Origin: Bradyrhizobium sp. 200
Lineage (GTDB): Bacteria > Pseudomonadota > Alphaproteobacteria > Rhizobiales > Xanthobacteraceae
Reading direction: 5' to 3'
Length of the DNA stretch: 64,000 nucleotides
NCBI RefSeq assembly: GCF_023100945.1
Contig: NZ_CP064689.1
Location: forward strand, 5,066,001-5,130,000
Part shown: positions 1 through 9,213 of the stretch, one piece after another
Position numbering within the stretch: position 1 is the first letter of the stretch
Layout: each line of letters starts with the position of its first letter
Notes under the pieces: model-generated
Databases searched by the model: none
Told to the model about the DNA's origin: nothing
Seen by the model: the letters and a program-made list of their open reading frames with translations, nothing else
Program-made: the position numbers and the translations under genes

Positions 1-2
1 CC

Positions 3-581
3 ATCGCCAGGACCTATGTTGGTCTGATTGGCGATCGGCGTTTCGCCATCCCGGCTGCAACCGCGAGCCTGATCATAGGCGGCTTGTTCTCTATGTTTTC
101 GGCTGCACCGCGACTATTCATTGAAGCGCTGCACTTCACGCCGATCCAGCTCGGCCTCTTCTTCGCTGGCACCGTCTTTATCGTATTCGCCGCGGGCATG
201 CTGGCGACGAAATTGGCACCACGCTACGGGCTCGATCGCCCGATCCGGGCAGGACTGTGGGCAACGGCCGCCAGCAGCGTTGCGATCCTGCTCATCTCGA
301 TGATCAGCCCGACTTTCTTGCCGTTTCTGGGCGCGATGTGCGTATTTCTCCTCGGCATGGGCGTTGTCAGTCCACTGGCTACCGCCCGCGCGCTCTCTCC
401 ATTCGGGGAGAAAGCTGGCGCGGCCTCGGCGCTGCTGGGCTTCTGGCAGATGATGAACGCCGCAATCGGCGTATGGCTTGCTGCCACGGTGTCGCATGAA
501 GCAATGTTGGCGCTGGGCGTCGTGCTGAGCGCGTTTTCACTGCTGGCGCTTGGTCTGTACGCGCGGATCCCGAGGTCTTGA
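3..581 (+). CDS. Bcr/CflA-type MFS drug exporter, C-terminal part
   Basis: The frame is open from the left edge, so the start lies outside the window. About 192 residues are visible. They are very hydrophobic and form roughly the last five to six membrane helices of a 12-helix MFS exporter. The segments TYVGLIGDRRF and GLFFAGTVFIVFAAG, together with the spacing of helices, fit the DHA1 Bcr/CflA family of proton-driven drug exporters in the inner membrane. The gene ends 28 bp before the convergent enoyl-CoA hydratase gene, so it is not part of that operon. The substrate cannot be told from the sequence. The family call is fairly firm; the exact subfamily is inferred. Confidence 0.8.
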   Translation: MARTYVGLIGDRRFAIPAATASLIIGGLFSMFSAAPRLFIEALHFTPIQLGLFFAGTVFIVFAAGMLATKLAPRYGLDRPIRAGLWATAASSVAILLISMISPTFLPFLGAMCVFLLGMGVVSPLATARALSPFGEKAGAASALLGFWQMMNAAIGVWLAATVSHEAMLALGVVLSAFSLLALGLYARIPRS

Positions 582-609
582 TTGGCTTTGACACCACATG
601 GGCCACTTG

Positions 610-1386
610 TCAGTCGCTCGTCAGGTTTGTGAAGTCCGGCTTACGCCGCTCGGCAAACGCCGCGAACGCTTCGCGAGCTTCGCCGGTCTGCAACCGCTCG
701 GCAAATAGCGCGCTTTCCCGGTTTATTTGGGCAGCGATCTTGTCCATTTCGCGCATGAGCGCTTTGGTGTGACTGAGAGAGCCCGCGGGCCGTTTGGTCA
801 GGGCTTCGGCAGCCTGCCAAGCCCTGGCGCGCAAGTCGGCGGCCGGCACCACGGCGTTAGCCAGACCGCAGGCCAATGCGGCGGCTGCATCGAGCGGCTC
901 TCCCAACGCAAACATGGCGTATGCGCGGACATGCCCGATGCGGGCGGGCAGCAACCAACTCGAAGCCGCCTCAGGAACCAGCGCCAGATTTACGAATGGT
1001 GTCATCAGCTTCGCCGTGTCGGCAAGAAATACGAGGTCGCTATGCAGCAACATCGTGGTGCCAACGCCTACCGCGTTGCCCTGCACTGCGGCGACGAGTG
1101 GACGGGTGGCCTTACCGAGATTGCGGATGAACCGGAATGCCTGGCTTTCCCCTATATTGCTACCGTTGGCTTGGGCACTGAAATCGGCGATGTCGTTTCC
1201 GGACGTAAAACTGTCGCCATCTCCCTGAAATAGAACGACCCGCACGGCAGGATCTTTCTCTGCGCGCTCCAGCCCATCCGACATGGCGCTGTACATTTCA
1301 TTGCTGAGCGCGTTCTTCTTTTCAGGACGGGCCAGCGTAATCGTCATGATGCCTGCGGTCATTTCAGTTTTCACATGCTGGGTCAT
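610..1386 (-). CDS. enoyl-CoA hydratase/isomerase family protein
   Basis: This 258-residue protein has the length of a single-domain crotonase. The N-terminal pattern ITLARPEKKNALS and the oxyanion-hole region QGNAVGVGTTMLLHSDLVF are typical. One acidic active-site residue is visible in LVPEAASS. The other Glu position of classic hydratases appears to be replaced (TPFVNLAL), which is common in isomerase-like or side-chain-specific members. It would hydrate or isomerise an enoyl-CoA in the cytoplasm. It is the last gene of a minus-strand run with thiolase, acyl-CoA dehydrogenases and SDR, which supports a beta-oxidation-like role. The specific substrate is unknown. Confidence 0.88.
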   Translation of the reverse strand: MTQHVKTEMTAGIMTITLARPEKKNALSNEMYSAMSDGLERAEKDPAVRVVLFQGDGDSFTSGNDIADFSAQANGSNIGESQAFRFIRNLGKATRPLVAAVQGNAVGVGTTMLLHSDLVFLADTAKLMTPFVNLALVPEAASSWLLPARIGHVRAYAMFALGEPLDAAAALACGLANAVVPAADLRARAWQAAEALTKRPAGSLSHTKALMREMDKIAAQINRESALFAERLQTGEAREAFAAFAERRKPDFTNLTSD

Positions 1387-1401
1387 CGATCATTCCTTTA
1401 A

Positions 1402-2055
1402 TCAGGTGCCGTGGAATTCCGGTTTGCTGCTGCCAGGCGGACGCTTCATCTCGAACATGTTCTCCGTCTTGACCTCAAGGTAATCTCCACCACGGCCGGC
1501 GCGCAGTATGGGGCGCGCAAGTGCGGTGTTGTATACACCGTCCTCGATCAAAGACTTGTCGATGTATACTGCGACGACTTCGCCGAGCACGAACCATCCT
1601 TCGACTTTCTCGCCACACGCATTCGTCAACTGAGAGACTTCGGTGACCTTGCATTCCATAGCGGCCCTGCTCTCGCCCACCCGCGGCACCGCTACGTGGC
1701 GCCCCGGGATCGGCGTCAGCCCTGCCGTTTCGAACTCGCTCACACCGTGATCGAGGGGCGCGGCCGTCTTGTTCATGCGCTCGCCCAGATCCATCGTAAC
1801 CAGATTCCAAACAAATTCGCGGGTCTCGCTGACGTTCTTGACGGTGTCCTTCCACGAAATTGAGGAGAACCCGATTATCGGAGGGTCGTAGAGGAACGCA
1901 TTGAAGAAGCTGTATGGAGCGAGGTTCAGTTGACCAGCCGCATTACGTGACGAAATCCAACCAATCGGACGCGGCGCGACAATCGCGTTGAATGGATTAT
2001 GTCGGAGCCCGTGGCCCTTCGAAGGCTCGTAGTAGTGGAAGTCGGCCAGATCCAT
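1402..2055 (-). CDS. flavin-reductase-like (DIM6/NTAB family) protein
   Basis: The protein has 217 residues if started at the ATG at 2055, which is preceded by a strong GGGGAGGGGAG ribosome site; an upstream in-frame start at 2088 is less likely. The segments NPFNAIVAPRPIGWISS and YDPPIIGFSS are characteristic of the FMN-binding split-barrel, flavin-reductase-like family. Members reduce or bind flavin for partner oxygenases, or act as small flavoprotein oxidoreductases. The next gene upstream in the operon is a nitronate-monooxygenase-like flavoprotein. A partnership is possible but not shown by the sequence. Confidence 0.82.
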   Translation of the reverse strand: MDLADFHYYEPSKGHGLRHNPFNAIVAPRPIGWISSRNAAGQLNLAPYSFFNAFLYDPPIIGFSSISWKDTVKNVSETREFVWNLVTMDLGERMNKTAAPLDHGVSEFETAGLTPIPGRHVAVPRVGESRAAMECKVTEVSQLTNACGEKVEGWFVLGEVVAVYIDKSLIEDGVYNTALARPILRAGRGGDYLEVKTENMFEMKRPPGSSKPEFHGT

Positions 2056-2170
2056 AAACTCCCCTCCCCCGAGACTGCCGAAGGCCATCCATTGCTGGTC
2101 AATCGAGCTTCACCATAACAATCACCCCACGCACAACCTTGCGTGGGTATCGCCTCGTTAGAGCATCCGG

Positions 2171-3184
2171 CTACGCGATCGCCCGGGCGGCAGCCGGCCT
2201 TTGCTCGGCGCCATCGAGGAAACCAGTCAGGCGTTGACGGATGATTCGCTCGGCATCCGCCATGATGCGTTCGATCAACTCCTTCACAGTCGGAATGTCG
2301 TTGATGAGTCCAACGACCATGCCGCAGCTCCAGGCGCCCGCGTCCATGTCGCCATCGATCATCACTTTGGGATACACGCCAGCGACCTGCTCGTGGATGT
2401 CGCCAATCTTCAGGTTTGCGCCCTTCTCGCGCTCGATCTCGATCAGCTCGTCGACCCCCTTGTTCTTCAGCACGCGCTCGGTGTTGCGTAGCGCGCGCAT
2501 CACCAGCACGGTGTCGAGTTCGGTCGCCTTGACCAGCGCCTGCTTTACGTTGTCGTGGACCGGCGCTTCCTTGGTGGCGACGAAGCGGGTGCCCATGTTC
2601 ATACCGGCCGCGCCCATCGACAGAGCGGCGACGAGGCTTCGCGCATCCGCCATTCCTCCCGATGCAACGAAGGGGATCTTCAGCTCATCTGCCGCTCGCG
2701 GAAGCAGGATCATGTTCGGGATGTCGTCCTCTCCGGGGTGTCCGCCGCATTCAAAGCCGTCGACGCTGACGGCGTCGCAGCCGATCTTCTCGGCTTTGAG
2801 CGAATGCCGCACCGAAGTACATTTGTGGATTACCTTGATGCCGGCCGCCTTCAGCGCCGGCATGTACTGCTCGGGGCTGCGGCCGGCGGTTTCCACTGCC
2901 TTGACGCCGCCTTCCTTGATAGCGGCGATATATTCCGGATAGGGCGGCGCAGTGAAACTCGGCAGGAAGGTCAGGTTCACGCCGAACGGCTTATCGGTCA
3001 TGTCGCGGCAGCGTGCGATTTCCTTTGCCAACAGTTCCGGCGTCCTTTGGGTCAGGCCGGTTATGATGCCGAGACCGCCGGCGTTGGACACCGCGGCGGC
3101 GAGCTCGGCGAAGCCGACATAATGCATGCCGCCCTGGATGATCGGATGCTTGATACCGAACAGTTCAGTGATCGCTGTCTTCAC
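2171..3184 (-). CDS. nitronate monooxygenase-type NAD(P)H/FMN oxidoreductase
   Basis: This is a 337-residue TIM-barrel flavoprotein of the 2-nitropropane dioxygenase / nitronate monooxygenase superfamily. Diagnostic segments are HPIIQGGMHYVG near the N-terminus, the central VSVDGFECGGHPGE, and the phosphate-binding FVASGGMADARSL followed by GAAGMNMGTRF. The start is a GTG with AGGAGA eight bases upstream. Members oxidise nitronates or reduce quinones and enoyl compounds with FMN. In lipid-type catabolic operons they often have no proven substrate. It lies 21 bp downstream of the thiolase gene and is probably co-transcribed with it. The family is secure; the reaction here is not. Confidence 0.87.
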   Translation of the reverse strand: MKTAITELFGIKHPIIQGGMHYVGFAELAAAVSNAGGLGIITGLTQRTPELLAKEIARCRDMTDKPFGVNLTFLPSFTAPPYPEYIAAIKEGGVKAVETAGRSPEQYMPALKAAGIKVIHKCTSVRHSLKAEKIGCDAVSVDGFECGGHPGEDDIPNMILLPRAADELKIPFVASGGMADARSLVAALSMGAAGMNMGTRFVATKEAPVHDNVKQALVKATELDTVLVMRALRNTERVLKNKGVDELIEIEREKGANLKIGDIHEQVAGVYPKVMIDGDMDAGAWSCGMVVGLINDIPTVKELIERIMADAERIIRQRLTGFLDGAEQRPAAARAIA

Positions 3185-3205
3185 GAGATTCTCCTGCGTT
3201 TCCGA

Positions 3206-4393
3206 TCAATGGACGATTTCAAACAGACCCGCCGCGCCCATGCCGCCGCCGATGCACATTGTCACCACGCCGTATTTCGCTTTGCGCCGCCGGCCCTCGA
3301 TCAGGAGGTGGCCCGTGAGCCGCGCCCCGGTCATGCCGTACGGATGACCGATCGCGATCGAACCGCCATTGACGTTGAGCTTGTTCGGATCAATGCCGAG
3401 CTTGTCGCGGCAATAGATCACCTGCACCGCGTAGGCTTCATTGAGCTCCCAGAGATCAATGTCGTCGATTTTCAGGTTATGGCGCTTGAGGAGCCGCGGG
3501 ATCGCTGCGACCGGGCCTACGCCCATCTCGTCCGGCTCGACGCCGGCGGCAACGAACCCGCGGAAGATGCCAAGCGGCTTGAGCCCCTTCTTTGCCGCGA
3601 TCTTGTCGCTCATGATCACGCAGGCCGAGGCGCCGTCGGAGAGCTGGCTGGCATTGCCCGCACTGATGGTTTTGCCTTCGAACACCGGCTTGATCTTTGC
3701 AAGGCCGTCGCCGGTGGTGTCCGGCCTCGGACCCTCGTCCTTCGACAGCGTCACCTGCTGATAGCTGACCTGCTTGGTATCCTTATTGACCACAGCCATT
3801 GTGGTCGTGATTGGCACGATCTCGTCATTGAAGCGACCGCCCTGCAGCGCTGCACCCACGCGGCGCTGGCACTCGAGGCTGTATTCATCCTGCTTGTCGC
3901 GACCGATCTTGTAACGTTCGGCAACGACCTCGGCGGTTTCCAGCATCGACATGTACATTTCGGGCTTCATCGCCATCAATTCCTCGTCGACGGCGTGGAA
4001 CATGTTCATGTGCTCGTTCTGCACGAGGCTGATCGACTCGATGCCGCCGCCAATCGCGATCTCGACGCCGTCGGATATCACCGAGCGCGCGGCTACCGCA
4101 ATCGCCTGCAGGCCGGAGGCACATTGCCGGTCAATCGTGGTGCCGGCGACAGTCACCGGCAGACCAGCGCGGATCGCACCCTTGCGCGCCACGTTCATCA
4201 CCATGGTGCCCTGCTGCATCGCACAGCCCATCACCACGTCCTCGACCTCGCCGGGCGCGATGCCGGCCCGCCTAACCGCTTCGGCCATTACGTGGCCGGC
4301 CAAGGTCGGGCCCTCGGTGTTGTTGAGGGCGCCGCGATAGGCTTTACCGACACCGGTACGTGCGGTGGAAACGATTACTGCTTCAGTCGTCAT
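3206..4393 (-). CDS. thiolase (acetyl-CoA C-acyltransferase family)
   Basis: This 395-residue protein is a full-length thiolase. The nucleophilic Cys is in DRQCASG (about residue 90), the catalytic His in [11 protein letters not shown] (about 348), and the second Cys in CIGGGMG near the C-terminus. Degradative thiolases release acetyl-CoA (or another acyl-CoA) from a 3-ketoacyl-CoA. GAGGCAAAC precedes the ATG. It sits between two acyl-CoA dehydrogenase genes (upstream) and the flavoprotein genes (downstream) on the same strand, so it supplies the final cleavage step of a CoA-based degradation route. Substrate chain length cannot be read from the sequence. Confidence 0.93.
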   Translation of the reverse strand: MTTEAVIVSTARTGVGKAYRGALNNTEGPTLAGHVMAEAVRRAGIAPGEVEDVVMGCAMQQGTMVMNVARKGAIRAGLPVTVAGTTIDRQCASGLQAIAVAARSVISDGVEIAIGGGIESISLVQNEHMNMFHAVDEELMAMKPEMYMSMLETAEVVAERYKIGRDKQDEYSLECQRRVGAALQGGRFNDEIVPITTTMAVVNKDTKQVSYQQVTLSKDEGPRPDTTGDGLAKIKPVFEGKTISAGNASQLSDGASACVIMSDKIAAKKGLKPLGIFRGFVAAGVEPDEMGVGPVAAIPRLLKRHNLKIDDIDLWELNEAYAVQVIYCRDKLGIDPNKLNVNGGSIAIGHPYGMTGARLTGHLLIEGRRRKAKYGVVTMCIGGGMGAAGLFEIVH

Positions 4394-4407
4394 GTTTGCC
4401 TCTTTGC

Positions 4408-5538
4408 TTAGGCGGCCGCGTCGAGCTGCGCGTAACGCAGCACGTGGAACGCGGGATCGCCGAATTGGATGTTGATGGAGGAGATTCGCTTGAAATAGTG
4501 TCCCACATTGAGCTCGTCGGTCATGCCCATGCCGCCGTGAAGCTGCACAGCCTGGTCGGCGACGAACCTTGCCGCGTAGCCGACCTTCGATTTTGCGCCG
4601 GACGCGAGCCTGGACAGGCCGGGCTCATTGGCTGCCAGGCTCAGGGTGAGATGCTGCATCAGTGAGAGGGCCTCTTGATGCGCAATGAACATGTCGACCA
4701 TGCGGTGCTGCAGCACCTGGAAGCTGCCGAGCGCCGCGCCAAACTGTTTTCGGGTCTTGCTATACTCCAGCGTCGCGGTGTTCAGCTCCCCGATGGCGCC
4801 GACTGTTTCGGCGCACAACGCGGCAATGGCGCGATCGCGGCAAGCCTCCAGCGCGGCGACACCCGCACCCTCCCCGCCGAGCAAGTGGCCCCTTACGCCG
4901 TCCAGGCTGATCTCGCCAGCGCGGCGGCCGTCAATAGTCTTGAAAGTTTGCAGATGCAGATTCGCCGCCTGGCGATCCACGATGAACATGCTGACGCCGT
5001 CGCGGTCGTGCTGGTCCCCCGCGGTGCGTGCGGAAACAATCAGATAATCCGCCCACGGCGCGGCGATCGCCGCGGCCTTCTCGCCAACCAGTATGTAGTC
5101 ATCGCCCTCGCGTCGCGCCGTCGTCGCGACATTGGCTGGATCGAAACGTGACGCTTTCTCGGTCCAGGCAAGCGCCCAGATCGACTTTCCTGCGATGATG
5201 TCGGGAATGAATTCGCTCTTCTCCGCGGGAGACCCCTCGCTTTCGAGCAAGCCCCCGGCGAGCACGATGGTCTCGACGAAGGGTTCGACCACGAGATGGC
5301 GGCCGAACTCGTGCATCACGATCATCGTCGAGAGCGGACCGCCGCCGAGGCCGCCGGCCTCTTCCGAGAATGGCGCGGCAAGCAAACCGAGCTCAGCAAA
5401 GGATGACCACTGTGTCCGGCTCCAGCCTTCGTCGGAGGCAACGATCCCGCGGCGCGCATCGAAATCATACTGGTCGCGGAGCAGACGCTGCACGCTTGAC
5501 CGCAACAATTCCTGCTCTTCAGTGAACTGGATATCCAT
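4408..5538 (-). CDS. acyl-CoA dehydrogenase, smaller/partner subunit type
   Basis: This 376-residue FAD flavoprotein has acyl-CoA dehydrogenase segments [21 protein letters not shown] (N-terminal helix), [22 protein letters not shown] and the C-terminal [20 protein letters not shown]. It lies 21 bp downstream of a second acyl-CoA dehydrogenase gene. Adjacent pairs of this type (for example pimeloyl-CoA and steroid side-chain dehydrogenases) often form hetero-oligomers in which one subunit carries the catalytic base. Pairing is inferred from gene order. It would insert the alpha,beta double bond in the acyl-CoA substrate. Confidence 0.9.
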   Translation of the reverse strand: MDIQFTEEQELLRSSVQRLLRDQYDFDARRGIVASDEGWSRTQWSSFAELGLLAAPFSEEAGGLGGGPLSTMIVMHEFGRHLVVEPFVETIVLAGGLLESEGSPAEKSEFIPDIIAGKSIWALAWTEKASRFDPANVATTARREGDDYILVGEKAAAIAAPWADYLIVSARTAGDQHDRDGVSMFIVDRQAANLHLQTFKTIDGRRAGEISLDGVRGHLLGGEGAGVAALEACRDRAIAALCAETVGAIGELNTATLEYSKTRKQFGAALGSFQVLQHRMVDMFIAHQEALSLMQHLTLSLAANEPGLSRLASGAKSKVGYAARFVADQAVQLHGGMGMTDELNVGHYFKRISSINIQFGDPAFHVLRYAQLDAAA

Positions 5539-5559
5539 TCGAGGTCCCGCTTTGCTGGT

Positions 5560-6741
5560 TCAAAGGCCAAGTACCGCCTTGGCAATGATGTTGCGCTGGA
5601 TCTCGTTCGATCCGCCGTAAATGCTGAGCTTGCGCGCGTTCAGGTATTTCTCCGACGCGGTATGGCCATAGTCCGGCCCGGGCATGAAGCGGTTGGCGCT
5701 CACCGGCTGCTCACGAAGCGCAAGCCCGTAATTGCCGATCGCACGGTGGGTCAACTCCGTGATGCTCTGGAAGATTTCGGTGCCCCGTATCTTGAACAGG
5801 GATGCCGCGGGACCCGGATCGATACCCCGCGCCATCTGCGCCACCACGCGCAGCTCGGTCGCCTCCAGCGCCAAGACGTCGAGCTCGATGCGGGCGATAT
5901 CCCGCCGGAATTCGAGATGCGCCGGATCATCGACCGGAATCTCAGCCTTCACGATCTTCTTCAGCCGGTCCAGATAGCGCGTGGAGCGGCCGATTCCGGC
6001 CATGCTGGTGCGTTCGTTGCCGAGCAGGAATTTTGCGTAGGTCCAGCCCTTGTTCTCCTCACCGATCAGATTCTCGACGGGCACCCGCACGTCCTCGAGG
6101 AAGACGTCGTTGACCTCGTGGGATCCGTCGATGGTGATGATGGGCCGCACGGTGATGCCGGGCGATTTCATGTCGATCAGCAGGAAGGAGATGCCGGCCT
6201 GGGGCTTTGCCGAAGGGTCGGTCCGCACCAGACAGAAGATCCAGTCGGCATGCTGGGCCAGCGTCGTCCAGGTCTTGTGGCCGTTGACGATGTAGTGATC
6301 GCCGTCCCGCACCGCCTTGGTGCGGACCGAGGCAAGGTCCGAACCGGAGCCCGGCTCCGAATAACCCTGGCACCACCAATCCTCCCCGGAGAGAATTCGC
6401 GGCAAAAACTTCTTCTTCTGCGCGTCGTTGCCGAAGGTGTAGATGACCGGGCCGACCATGGTGACGCTAAACGCCAGCGGCGGCAGCGTTCCGGCGCGCG
6501 ACGTTTCCTGTTCGAAGATGAACCGCTGCGTGACCGACCAGCCGGGGCCGCCATATTCCTTGGGCCAGAGCGGAGCCACCCAACCCTTGTTGTGGAGGAT
6601 GCGGTGCCAGAGCAGCGACTGCTCCTTGGTCAGATCGGTCTCGGGGTTTGGAACGCGCATTTCCTGCGGGTAGTTCTCCGCAATAAAAGCGCGCACTTCG
6701 TCACGAAAAGCGGCATCTTCGCTGGAAAGATTGAGTTCCAT
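5560..6741 (-). CDS. acyl-CoA dehydrogenase, larger partner
   Basis: The protein has 393 residues and all usual acyl-CoA dehydrogenase parts: N-terminal helices, the beta-barrel segment GYSEPGSGSDLASVRTKA with substrate and FAD contacts, HKTWTTLAQHADWIF, and the C-terminal LSIYGGSNEIQRNIIAKAVLG. The QGYSEPGSGSDLAS pattern and overall length match the large subunits of paired dehydrogenases such as PimC-type enzymes. It is 15 bp downstream of the SDR gene and 21 bp upstream of the smaller dehydrogenase, so all are probably one transcript. The role is oxidation of an acyl-CoA, with electrons passed to ETF. The substrate is unknown. Confidence 0.92.
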   Translation of the reverse strand: MELNLSSEDAAFRDEVRAFIAENYPQEMRVPNPETDLTKEQSLLWHRILHNKGWVAPLWPKEYGGPGWSVTQRFIFEQETSRAGTLPPLAFSVTMVGPVIYTFGNDAQKKKFLPRILSGEDWWCQGYSEPGSGSDLASVRTKAVRDGDHYIVNGHKTWTTLAQHADWIFCLVRTDPSAKPQAGISFLLIDMKSPGITVRPIITIDGSHEVNDVFLEDVRVPVENLIGEENKGWTYAKFLLGNERTSMAGIGRSTRYLDRLKKIVKAEIPVDDPAHLEFRRDIARIELDVLALEATELRVVAQMARGIDPGPAASLFKIRGTEIFQSITELTHRAIGNYGLALREQPVSANRFMPGPDYGHTASEKYLNARKLSIYGGSNEIQRNIIAKAVLGL

Positions 6742-6756
6742 CGTGAGAAGCTCCAG

Positions 6757-7494
6757 CTACCACTTCTCGCCGAAGGGACGAATCTCCAGTTCAAAGGTCC
6801 AGGCGCTTTTGGGCTGCTGATAAAGCAGCCAATAGGATTCCGCGACCGAGGACGGCGGCATCAAAGCGTCGGGATCATCCAGCGCATTGGGACCGAGCGC
6901 CTCGATCCGCCGCTGACGCACCCATTCCGTATCAACCCCGGAATCGATGATGAGATGCGCCACGTGAATATTCTTGGGACCCAACTCGCGTGCCGTCGCC
7001 TGTGCTACGGCCCGCAGACCGAACTTGGCGCTGGCGAACGCCGCATAACCCGCCCCACCGCGGAGACTCGCGGTCGCGCCGGTGAAGAAGATGTTGCCCT
7101 TGCCCCGGGGCAGCATCAACCGTGCCGCCTCCCGGCCGGCAAGAAAGCCGGAGTAGCAAGCCATTTCCCAGACCTTGCGGAACACGCGCTCGGTGGTATC
7201 CAGAATTGGAAAATTGACGTTAGCGCCGATGTTGAAGATGCAGACCTCAAGCGGTGCATGCTTGTCGGCATCGTTGAGGAACGAGATGATCTCCTCCTCC
7301 TTGCGCGCATCAAGCGAGCGCGCATGAATTTCGCCGCCGGCCTTCTCGATCTCCTTGACGAGCGGTTCGAGCTTGGCGCCGTTGCGGCGTCCGGCAAACA
7401 CCGTGAAGCCCTCTGAGGCGAACTTCTTGGCGATCTCGCCGCCGATAAAATCACCGGCGCCGATCACGGCCACGGTTGCGTTTCTCTTCTGCAA
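6757..7494 (-). CDS. short-chain dehydrogenase/reductase, atypical active site
   Basis: This 245-residue SDR has a Rossmann nucleotide-binding motif GAGDFIGG near the N-terminus and the NIGAN motif. The active-site block reads FTGATASLRGG...YAAFASAKFGLRA. The usual catalytic YxxxK is FxxxK, because a Phe sits four residues before the Lys. The start is TTG at 7494 with GGGAG upstream. The plus-strand gene at 8469 encodes a close paralogue with the same Phe. It is co-directional with the acyl-CoA dehydrogenase genes. It may act on a hydroxyacyl-CoA or have a non-classical mechanism; either is inference. Confidence 0.88.
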   Translation of the reverse strand: MQKRNATVAVIGAGDFIGGEIAKKFASEGFTVFAGRRNGAKLEPLVKEIEKAGGEIHARSLDARKEEEIISFLNDADKHAPLEVCIFNIGANVNFPILDTTERVFRKVWEMACYSGFLAGREAARLMLPRGKGNIFFTGATASLRGGAGYAAFASAKFGLRAVAQATARELGPKNIHVAHLIIDSGVDTEWVRQRRIEALGPNALDDPDALMPPSSVAESYWLLYQQPKSAWTFELEIRPFGEKW

Positions 7495-7507
7495 GGGAAT
7501 CTCCCGG

Positions 7508-8236
7508 TCAAGTCAAGTGAGTTCGTCGTTGGAATTTCACTGCCTGCCTGGCAGCCGCTCGGTCGCGATGCAAACAGGCCGCGAGCTCATGCTCGCGTAT
7601 CTTGCCGGCTGAGCTTCCCGGCAAGACGTCGACCACGACGATTTTCGGCGGCGGAATATAGGCGGTGAGCCAAGGCTTGATGGAATCCATCAGATCCGTC
7701 ACCTTGACGCGCGCTCCTGGTGAAGGTTGCACGAACGCGACAAGCTCCCCATCACCATTAAGGCCTCGTCCGATGACGGTGGATTGCACATCGTCGTGTG
7801 AACTGAGAATTGCCTCGACCTTGGCTGAGACGGCGCCAATCATTTCTTTGGTACGACCGAGAATGTACAGGCAATCGCCGTCAAAGCGGGCAATGTTGCC
7901 GGTATTGAACCAGCCTTCGCTGTCGATCACTTTGCCTGTCAGCTCGGGAGCGAGATAATAGCCGCGCATCACGTTGCGCCCGCGCACGTGGAGTTCTCCG
8001 ACTTGTTCCTTTGATAGTGGTATGCCGTCGAGTGTTCTGATGCGCCCTTCCACTCCCAGCAGCAACGTGCCAACAACGCCCTGCCCCAGATCGCGGCGGC
8101 CCCAGGACGCCCCGTTCTCGACCAGCGCGATTCGGTCGGGGGCTTCGGCAACCTGTCTTGCCGTTACTTCATGGATCCGGCTCGGCAAGCTGGCAGCAAT
8201 CTCGTCGAGATTGATCGCCTCCGAAAGCTCCGCCAT
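7508..8236 (-). pseudogene. acyl-CoA ligase remnant with large internal deletion
   Basis: This 242-residue frame joins two distant parts of an AMP-forming acyl-CoA ligase. Residues 1-45 look like a ligase N-terminus (ending RIALVENGASW). From about residue 50 the protein jumps to the C-terminal half: GVEGRIRTLDG, VGELHVRGRNVMRGYY, GWFNTGNIARFDGD, LGRTKEMI and a final SSAGKIREHEL with the catalytic Lys region. The ATP-binding core, with its STG/TTG phosphate loop and YGxTE motif, is absent, about 270 residues short of the family. The ATG at 8236 has GGGAGG upstream. The reading frame is intact, so this is an in-frame deletion. Enzyme activity is very unlikely. Confidence 0.8.
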
Positions 8237-8297
8237 GACTGACCTCCCGACCAAGCATGCCAACTTTTGCAACGCGGCACATTCGCCGCTTACCTAA

Positions 8298-8314
8298 CGT
8301 TCTTTTTTAGAACT
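8298..8314. promoter_or_regulatory. 17-bp palindrome, candidate operator site 1
   Basis: The sequence reads CGTTCT-TTTTT-AGAACT, an inverted repeat with one mismatch. Near-copies lie at 11925-11941 and 15974-15990, and sites 1 and 3 are both followed by CGTCAA. This copy is 61 bp upstream of the ligase-remnant/SDR/dehydrogenase operon start and 154 bp upstream of the divergent SDR gene. It probably binds a dimeric regulator; see site 2 for the HxlR link. Confidence 0.65.
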
Positions 8315-8468
8315 CGTCAATCACTAATTCATCATCCCTGTTTCATAGATCTCGAAAGGGGCAATTTGGCTGCCATATTCAACCGCACTTGTTGAAACGT
8401 TCGTTTACAAGGCCTCGTCTCGCCGCTAGGATTAAGGTATCAAATAGGAACTTAATGGGAGAAGCGGG

Positions 8469-9212
8469 ATGGCGGAGCGCCGCGGCGTAGCGATACTTGT
8501 GGGCGCCGGCGACGCCATCGGAGCGGCCGTCGCACGGCGCTTTGCGAAGGGCGGCTATACGGTTTGCATCTGCAGGCGTGATGCGTCCAAGTCGCAGGGG
8601 CTTGTGGGCGAGCTGAGGGCTGCGGGACATAATATTCACGCGTTCAGTGTCGATGCCCGCCAGGAAAAAGAGGTCCAAGGCATATTCGCGCGAATCGAGA
8701 AAGAGTTCGGACCCATCGAGGTCTGCCTCTTCAACGCGGGATCGAACGTCAACAAGCCATTGCTGGAGACTACCGAGAGGCTGTTCTTCAAGGCGTGGGA
8801 ATTGGCCTGCTATGGCGGCTTCCTGGTCGGACGCGAGGCTGCGCGCGTCATGCTACCGCGCGGACACGGCACCATCTTCTTTACGGGTGCGACGGCCAGC
8901 GTGCGTGGCGGCCAGGGGTTTGCGGCATTTTCATCAGCGAAGTTCGGACTTCGAGCAGTGGCCCAGGCGATGGCGCGCGAGCTCGGGCCGAAGAACATTC
9001 ACGTCGTGCATCTCCTGATCGACGCCGGCGTCGACAGTGAGGCCATTCACCAGCGCATGAAGGCAGCAAAAGGAATCGAGGCAAGCGAAACTCCCCCCGA
9101 CAGCCTGACCAAGACATCTTCCATTGCCGAAGCCTACTGGTTCACCCACCAGCAAAGCAGGGATGGCTGGACCCATGAGCTCGATCTCCGCCCCTCTGTG
9201 GAGAAGTGGTGA
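8469..9212 (+). CDS. short-chain dehydrogenase/reductase, paralogue of the 6757 gene
   Basis: This 247-residue SDR starts at an ATG preceded by GGGAGAAGCGGG. The nucleotide motif is GAGDAIGAAVARRF. The active-site block reads FTGATASVRGGQGFAAFSSAK, so Phe again replaces the catalytic Tyr of YxxxK. Identity to the divergent SDR at 6757 is high along the whole length, including the C-terminal end (YWFTHQQ... versus YWLLYQQ... and a shared ending EKW). The two genes look like duplicates on either side of the same regulatory region. The following GST gene starts one base after its stop codon, so the two are translationally close. Confidence 0.88.
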   Translation: MAERRGVAILVGAGDAIGAAVARRFAKGGYTVCICRRDASKSQGLVGELRAAGHNIHAFSVDARQEKEVQGIFARIEKEFGPIEVCLFNAGSNVNKPLLETTERLFFKAWELACYGGFLVGREAARVMLPRGHGTIFFTGATASVRGGQGFAAFSSAKFGLRAVAQAMARELGPKNIHVVHLLIDAGVDSEAIHQRMKAAKGIEASETPPDSLTKTSSIAEAYWFTHQQSRDGWTHELDLRPSVEKW

Positions 9213-9213
9213 C

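Noticed and set aside
2555-4411. Long plus-strand frame of 618 codons opposite the thiolase gene
   Set aside because: It lies antisense to clear thiolase and flavoprotein genes and has no recognisable family; GC-rich antisense frames are often open.
5662-7416. Plus-strand frame of 584 codons opposite the acyl-CoA dehydrogenase and SDR genes
   Set aside because: Antisense shadow of conserved genes, low-complexity Arg/His-rich translation, no motif.
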